Shown here: positions 49,316 to 56,100 of the stretch, piece by piece | How the letters are laid out: each line of letters opens with the position of its first letter | Numbering within the stretch: position 1 is the first letter of the stretch | Assembly: GCA_028456385.1 (NCBI GenBank) | Contig: JALNQF010000271.1 | Span: 1-56,100, forward strand | From: Ophiosphaerella korrae | Lineage: Eukaryota; Ascomycota; Dothideomycetes; Pleosporales; Phaeosphaeriaceae | Direction: 5' to 3' | DNA: 56,100 nucleotides | Made by a program: the position numbers and the translations under genes | The notes under the pieces: generated by a model | Told to the model about the DNA's origin: nothing | The model's database searches: none | The model's input: only the letters and a program-made list of their open reading frames with translations

Positions 49316-49742
49316 TATAAGCCTTTTATTATTAACTATAAGTACCTATTAAAAGAAGTTAGTAGATTAAGAAGTAATAATTAAAGTTCGTGTTAGGATC
49401 TATAATAACTATAAATAATAGAAGATATTTTACAACTATCTTGTATTAGCGTTCTATAGTTAAAGGATTAAATTACTAATACTATCCTAATAATACGTAG
49501 TACTACTAACTATATACTTGTAGTAATCTATTAATCTATAGGTACTAAGACTAATAGATTATAGATTACCCTAATCTATAATCTATTAATACTAAGAATC
49601 TATAGATTATAAAGTACTCTAGGTATCCTAATTATATATAGCCTCCTAATTAGGCTTATATCTCTTAGTATTATATAGGTCTAAGCTAGTTATTATAAGG
49701 CTTATTAGTTCTATCTATAGCTCTTTTATTACTACTATAATA
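49316..49742 (-). repeat. 3' LTR of minus-strand family A element
   Basis: About 427 bp, with the double palindrome at 49525-49615 (AATCTATTAATCTATAGG ... AATCTATAGATTAT) as in the plus-strand family A LTRs. Its outer end (TATAAGCCTTTTATTATT) is slightly rearranged relative to those, so the exact boundary may be off by a few bases. On its inner side follows CTATCTTTTTCTCTAGG, the complement of the purine tract. Confidence 0.85.
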
Positions 49743-52700
49743 CTATCTTTTTCTCTAGGTAGGTCCTTATTTATTTACTTTAGAGCTAAAGTTATTAAGC
49801 TACTTTCTTTATTAATTTATAATTCCTTATTACTCCTTATAGTTATTTTATCTATATATTATTACTACCTTTTTACTAATTACGTATTACGTAATAGTAT
49901 TAAAATATTTCTTTACTCTTATTATACTTCTCTTAAGTTAAACCCTAAGTCTCTTTCTTATATTATTTCTATAAATAATAGTAGAGCTTATAAAGTATAT
50001 ATTTATATAAATATACGTAGTTTTTATAACGTATCTAGTATTTCTCTCTTTAAGTATACGTTTATTATACTTATTCTTACGTCTAGGCTTAATAATAACA
50101 AGGAAAGCTATTAACTAGACTTAAGAGAAATTACTATCTTAAATTATAGAGGCTAAAGCTAAGTATAAATAGATCTAGGAGCTTGTATAAAATAAGCTAG
50201 TAGAGAATTAAGCTTGTCTCTCTTATTTTTATAAGATAAAGGCGTTAAATAATAAAAAATTAGCTAAGTAGTTAGTAGCTCTAGAAGCTAAGCTAGACTT
50301 AGATAAGGCGTTTAATATTACTATAGTAGGTCTTACGCTAGACGTCTCTATTATCTCTCTATCTATTATTAGTAATATTAGTTCTCTTAGTTTACTACTA
50401 GGCGTTCTAGAGGGTTTTAATTTTAGAACTCCTTTAGTTTCTTAAAGTAGTTAAAGTTATCTTCTAGTTCTTATATTTTTTCCTATAGTTATCTTTTCTT
50501 ATCTATACCTATCTATTCTACTAAGTAGTAGTTCTTACTATTATAGAACTAGTATACTAGGATTTTCTTAACTTCCTATTTTTCTTATTTACTATACGTA
50601 TCTACTTTATATACTAGTAGTTCTACGTTTTATAGTACTATCTTAAGTAGTACTATATAGAAAGTTAAGTATATCCTTATCTTATTTAGTAGCTTAAGTT
50701 TAAATATAACTAGTGTAATTTCTTTCTTAATTTTATATAGTTTTATTTTAACGTAGTCTAGTTTTAAACTAGGCTATTTACTCTTAATATTCTTTCGTAC
50801 TAACTATACTTTTTCTCTCTCTCTAAATTAGAGTCTCTTTTTATACTTCTTATTATAGTATTTTGCTATATAGTTATATAGGAATTCTACGTCTTATTTT
50901 AATTAATTATATATATCTTTAAGTCTATTAGTAAAGTTTTCTCCTTTTAGAGACTAAGATATCTAGTTTCTTAGTATCTAGTATATATTAGGTTTAAATC
51001 TATAGTTTATAAAGAAGAGTAATACTCTTATTACTATATTCTTTGCGCTATTATATACTAGTTATACTATAGGTAATAACTATACCTAATTATTCTAGTT
51101 ATAGTTAAGGTAGTATCTTAAATATTATTCTACTATCTAATTTATTTATTCTAATTATCTATTTATCTATAGATAGTATACTATAGATATTATATATTTA
51201 ATTCCTAATTGCGCTATTATTATTCCTTATAGTTTTAATATAAATCTTATATATCTATCTATAATAATCTTGTCTAGTAGTTTATATTAACTAATTATAG
51301 TTCTTAGGACTTAATATATAGTAACTTTTATCCTATTTTTTTCTTTATATAGTCTAAAGTATAAGTACTTTATAAGTTTATCTACTATTATTAAGATTCT
51401 ATTATATTTAACTCCTAATATTAGGTTCTTAGACTTTAGTAGCTTTGTAATAAAGTCTATTGTAATAACTCTCTATAGTTATTCTAGTACTTCTACTAGT
51501 TATAGTATTCTATATAGTACGTATTTACTATATTTATTCTTGTAATATTCTATATAGTCTTGTATTACTTCTATTACTAATTATCTTACTTTTAGAATAT
51601 AGTAATTTTATAGTAACTTATTAAAAGTTTTATTAATCTCTTAGTAACTATATACTAGTAATTTATAAAATTATTATATAAATTTTCTTTAAATTTTCTT
51701 TAGAATATATATTCTTCTATAGGCTTGTGTAAATCCTTCTTAGATTTTAAGTTTTTCTATTTCTTTAGATACTTTATATATTATTTTCTAAATCTATTTA
51801 TCTAGCTTGCTACTTGTTTTTTTAAGTATTGTAGCTATTTTAGGTATATTTAGAACTAAGTATCTTTCTTTATTCTTAACTAGAATTATACTAGTAGTGT
51901 TTACTTCTTTTTATAAATCTAGTTTTCTACTAAGAGTATCTATAAATTAGTTATCTTTCTCTTTTATATATATAATTTCTATATTAAATATTAATAGGAA
52001 TTCTTACTATCTTATATATTATTATAATAGTTCTTTATTTATTATAAATCTTATAAAATTCTTATAGTCTATATAGACCTTTATTTAATATTTTACTCTT
52101 TATAAGTATACTCTCTATTACTTAAATACTTTATAGATTACTAGTATCTCTTTATTATAGATTAGGTAATTAAGCTCTATAGGCTTTATTTTCTTAGAGA
52201 AGTATTTAACTAAGTATTCTTTTTTAGTCTTTAGATTTTCTTGTATTAGTACTATTCTATAGACTAAGTTAGATACGTCTATTTTTACTATTACTAGTAG
52301 GTCTAAGTTATATATTCTAATAACTAGGTTCTCTATAAACTTTCTTTTAATTTTATTAAATACTTTATTATATTCTTTTATCTATTTAAATAGTGTATCT
52401 TTCTTTATAAGTTTTATAATTAGTTCTATATCTTTAGAATATCTTACTATTAACTTTCTATAGAAGTTAGCTAGTCTATAAAATTATTATACCTCTTTTA
52501 AGTTTTTTAGTATTAGCTATTTGTTAATTAACTTAATCTTCTTTAGGTTAATTTTAATTTTTCCTAGTTCTATAATAAATTTAAAGAAATCTATTTCTTT
52601 TATATAGAATTTGTATTTCCTTATTTTAAAGAATATTTTAGCTTCTACTAGCTTTTCTAGTACCTTGTATATATATTATACGTGTTCTTCCTCTATTTCT

Positions 52701-55700
52701 AAGAATATAAAGATATTGTCTAAGTATATAAATATAAATATATCTAAGTATTCTCTTAGTACTATATTAATTCTTTCTTAGAAGGCTACTAGTGCGTTTA
52801 TTAAACTAAATAGTATAACTAGGTACTTGTATAGTTTATACTATGTTCTAAATACTATTTTCTATTTATTACTTTCTTTAATTCTAATCTAGTAGTAGGC
52901 GTTCTAAATATCTAGTTTTATAAAGATCTTTGCTTTTTATAGCCTATCTTATATTACGTTAATTTATAGTAATAGGTATTAGTTCTTGTTTATAATTGCG
53001 TTAGTTTTTCTAAAATCTACGTAGGGTCTCTTATTACTTATCTCTTTTTTATCTATAAATATAAGTCTATATACTACTAAGGATTTAGATTCTCTTATCT
53101 ATCTCTTTTTTATTACGTTTTAGATAAACATTTATTTAATTTTAGATTCTTCTTCTATTTTTTAGTAGACTAGGCTCTATCTTAAGTCTTTACCTTTTTC
53201 TAGTTCTATCGCTAAATCTTATAGTTAATATTCTAGAAAGTAATCTTTTAGCTCTATAAGCTATTTCTCCTATTTCTTATATTCTTCTAGGAATTCTCCT
53301 TTATAAGTATTTATATTAGCTTTTAGTATATCTATTTTATAGTAACTAATTTTACCTATTCTTTAATTAATATATAGGTTAGTTATCTATAACTATAGTA
53401 TACCTAGTATTATATCTTGTTTATTATTAATTGTTATTATATCTATAACTATATTTTTAATTGTTATCCTTTCTAATTTAAGTATAAAGGGAATAGTCTT
53501 AAACCTAATAGGTTTCTAGAATAGTTTTCCTTTAATTATACTTAGTTGTTAAGGGTATTTCTTTATTATATAACGTATTCTTTATATTTTTATAAACTTC
53601 TTAGATATAAAGTTCTTTATAGCTCTACTATTAATTATTAGTTATACTTTCTTCTCTTAGTATATACTTATTTTTATAATATATAAGCCTCTTACGCTTT
53701 CTAGTCTTTTTTACTTAGGTAACTTTGTAAATTATCTATTTTTCTAGGGCTATAGCTCTATTTTAAGTTTATATTTATTATATTTTAGATATTTATTATA
53801 CGTATATTTATACTATAGTTCTCCTTAGATATATTTCTTTAATAGTTTAGATCTAGGTCTTACTACTACGTATCTATCTTCTAAGGTTATTTTCTATCTT
53901 TAGATATCTTCTACTATAATTACTCTTATATAGTTATAGCTTCTTCTTTATATAAGCTATACGTTATTATATACCTTAAGGTTTCTATATATAATATAAT
54001 TCTTATCTAGGTATAATATCTATAACGCTTTAAAATATACTAGATGTTCTAAGTCTATTATTTTATTATCTCTTTCCTAGTACTTACTTTTACTAGGTAT
54101 ATTTATTATTAAGATATAGTATACTACTAGTATTCTTAGTATATAAGCTTTGTTAATCTATTATATTTTTCTTATAAGGTATTACTATTTTTTTTATATA
54201 GGTATTCTTCTTACTATAACTATATATTACTTTATCTATTCTTAAAATAGTATAAACTTTATTTTTTTAGGATTACGTTTTTTCTAGTCTTTATACGCTT
54301 CCTCTATACTTATAACTATTAAGTATATTTAAATAAATCTCTATTCTTTATTTTATTCCTCTATTTCTATTATTATATAGCTATTATAGCTATATATTAT
54401 TAGCTAGGTATATTTTATACCTTTTATACTAACCTATTTCTTACTTTTTTACTATTCTTTAGAGGAAGCTATAGTAGTCTCTTTATCCTATACTAGTCCT
54501 TTAGCCTAGATTAATAGTACTAAAAGCTCTTTCCTCTCTAAGTCTTCTATTAGTAAGTCTATTACTTAAGCTATTTCTTCTAGCTAAGCTTTTATTCTAT
54601 TTTCTTTTATTATAGCTACTCTATATCTCTATTTTTATAAGAACTATACTACTCTCTATTAACTAAAAAGATATATATAGTAGTTATTATTATAATAAAA
54701 GGTCTAGTAGAGTATTATATATTATACTTCTTTACTTTTAGCTACCTTCTCTTAAGGTTTAGCCTATACTTGTAGTACTTCTTTCTTCTTTTTAGTTATT
54801 TTTAACTAAGTTTTTTTCTTTAGGTTTTTACTTCTATAGTCTTTTACAAAGTATCTAGATTTCTTATATTTATAGTATACTATATCTTTTTTCTTCTATA
54901 AATAGTAATCTTTTACGTAGTAGCCTTTCTTACTATAGTTAAAGTACGTAAAGTCTTTATTTTTCTTCTTTTTCTTATCTTTATTAGCGTTAAGGATTAT
55001 TAGGTCTCTAGTATCTTAGTTTCTAGTTTAGGTACTATACTTATTTTTCTTCTATTTTTAAAGATTATTATTAATTTAGATTACTTATTACTTTAGAGCT
55101 TCTAGTATTCTTAGTTTTTCTATATAAATTATCTTATATTATATCTTTAAATTTAGTCCTTATTTAAATTATAATATTAAGGCTAACTTATTCTATTCTA
55201 TATTTTAAGATAGTTACTTAAATTATAATATATACTTAGAGATACTCTAGTTTTATATAAGCTTTTCTAATTACTCTTTAGATTATTAGATAATATCTAT
55301 ATCTTTAAACGCTACTCTTATTTACTTAGTAAAGTATTTATAACTTCTAAAGATAGCTCTAGTTTTATCTTTCTAGGTTATTAGAGAGTATATTATATAA
55401 CCTATCTAGTAAGGCTTATACTATCTTATTATATCTTCTTTAAGGTGCAATCTAATATATATTACCTTCTTTTCTTCTATATTAAAGTGTAGTACTTATA
55501 TATCTATCTAGAGTTATACTAAAGCTATAAAAAGTCTTAGTTTTTCTCTTATTTTATTAAACTTCTTAAGGATAGGTATCTTTAGTAGTTTCTTTATTGT
55601 ACTTATTTCTAGGTATTATATAATTAGTTCTATTTAGTTTTATCCTTTTATAATAGCTCTAATCTAGGCCTTATTCTATTTTATATATTCCTAAAGTTCT

Positions 55701-55922
55701 TTATTCTAGGTTTCTAGAGTATTAATTACTATTTTTATATTTTCTTTCTTAGAGATTAGGTTATTTATATAGTTCTTAATATCCTTCTAATCTATATTAT
55801 CTAACTTATAACTACTTATAGGTACTTTAGCTATTTTTCTAGTTAAACTTTCTACTATTATATTAGCTAGACTATACGCTACTTACGCTTTACTTCTTGT
55901 AATAACTAAATTAGTAAAGTAT

Positions 55923-56100
55923 TATAGGCCTCTTATTATTAACTACAAGTACCTATTAAAAAGAGTTAGTAGATTAAGAAGTAATAATAAAAGTTTATAT
56001 TAGGATCTATAATAACTATAAACAATAGAAGATATTTTATAACTATCTTGTATTAGCGTTCTATAGTTAAAGGATTAAATTACTAATACTATCCTAATAA
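55923..56100 (-). repeat. 5' LTR of minus-strand family A element, partial
   Basis: Aligns with 49316-49490 from TATAGGCCTCTTATTATT onward; the window ends inside it. Confidence 0.85.

Larger units (their letters stand above)
41545..56100 (-). mobile_element. Family B chromovirus, minus strand, interrupted by two later elements and by the window end
   Basis: The 3' LTR (41545-41987) is preceded by CTACT (41540-41544), the presumed target duplication, whose partner lies outside the window. Minus-strand sequence matches the family B element at 19419-26237: chromodomain, integrase and RNase H from about 42700 to 44700, RT up to 44969 and again from 46823, protease, then gag with the zinc knuckle at about 49220-49300. 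A Fot1/pogo-like element occupies 44972-46820 and a family A element starts at 49316; the 5' part of B (rest of gag and 5' LTR) must lie beyond 56100. The YLDD box now reads YLNN, more mutated than in the plus-strand copy. Confidence 0.9.
49316..56100 (-). mobile_element. Family A chromovirus, minus strand, runs off the window
   Basis: Inserted in the gag region of the minus-strand family B element. Complete 3' LTR at 49316-49742 and the first ~178 bases of the 5' LTR at 55923-56100. Between them, on the minus strand: chromodomain about 50460-50700, integrase about 51000-51800, RT about 52500-53150 with YLDN near 52715-52730, protease near 53600, and the two gag zinc knuckles about 54840-54960. 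Gag reaches to about 55870. All frames carry RIP stops. Confidence 0.92.

Overview
The window is a piece of a filamentous ascomycete (Pezizomycotina) genome. Evidence for this: short GT-AG introns of 46-78 bp with CTAAC/CTGAC-type branch sites; fungal gene families (PDR-type ABC transporter, PTH11/SAT4-like rhodopsin-domain protein, microsomal cytochromes P450, HET domain); and very AT-rich blocks of decayed transposons whose stop codons and LTR differences are almost all C-to-T / G-to-A transitions with TpA overrepresented and CpA scarce, the mark of repeat-induced point mutation (RIP). A two-compartment layout like this is known from several Dothideomycetes, but I cannot name the species.

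Layout. (1) 1-7300: AT-rich block with a 5'-truncated Ty3/gypsy chromovirus (family A, + strand), its 3' LTR, and an older LTR-like fragment. (2) 7300-10680: gene island 1, with a RIP-damaged HET-domain remnant and an intact three-exon P450, both on the minus strand. (3) 10680-30570: transposon block. A TIR-bounded DNA transposon (11043-26740) was split by two complete LTR retrotransposons, family A (11834-18859, TSD TTAAT) and family B (19419-26237, TSD ACTAG). To its right lie 3.8 kb of extremely AT-rich sequence ending in an unidentified mutated reading frame. (4) 30570-40580: gene island 2, with a rhodopsin-domain membrane protein, an unidentified broken minus-strand gene, a second P450 and a full-size ABC transporter. 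(5) 40580-56100: a second nested stack. A Fot1/pogo-like transposase gene is cut by a minus-strand family B element, itself interrupted by a complete 1.85 kb Fot1/pogo-like element and by a minus-strand family A element that runs off the window.

How the genes may work together. Two P450s, an efflux-type ABC transporter and a rhodopsin-domain membrane protein, with no polyketide synthase, NRPS or terpene cyclase in view, look like the tailoring/export part of a specialised-metabolism or detoxification locus that transposons have pushed apart. This is inference. The best sequence support for a link between the islands is a 23-bp motif (22/23 identical, TATA-containing) that lies about 330-360 bp upstream of the start codon of both the first P450 and the rhodopsin-domain gene, in the same orientation relative to each gene, although the two copies are now 20 kb apart and point away from each other.

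All exon joins were made by hand from frame, splice consensus and expected family motifs, and all four intact gene models have lengths divisible by three. Coordinates of retroelement domains are approximate because the frames are full of RIP stops.
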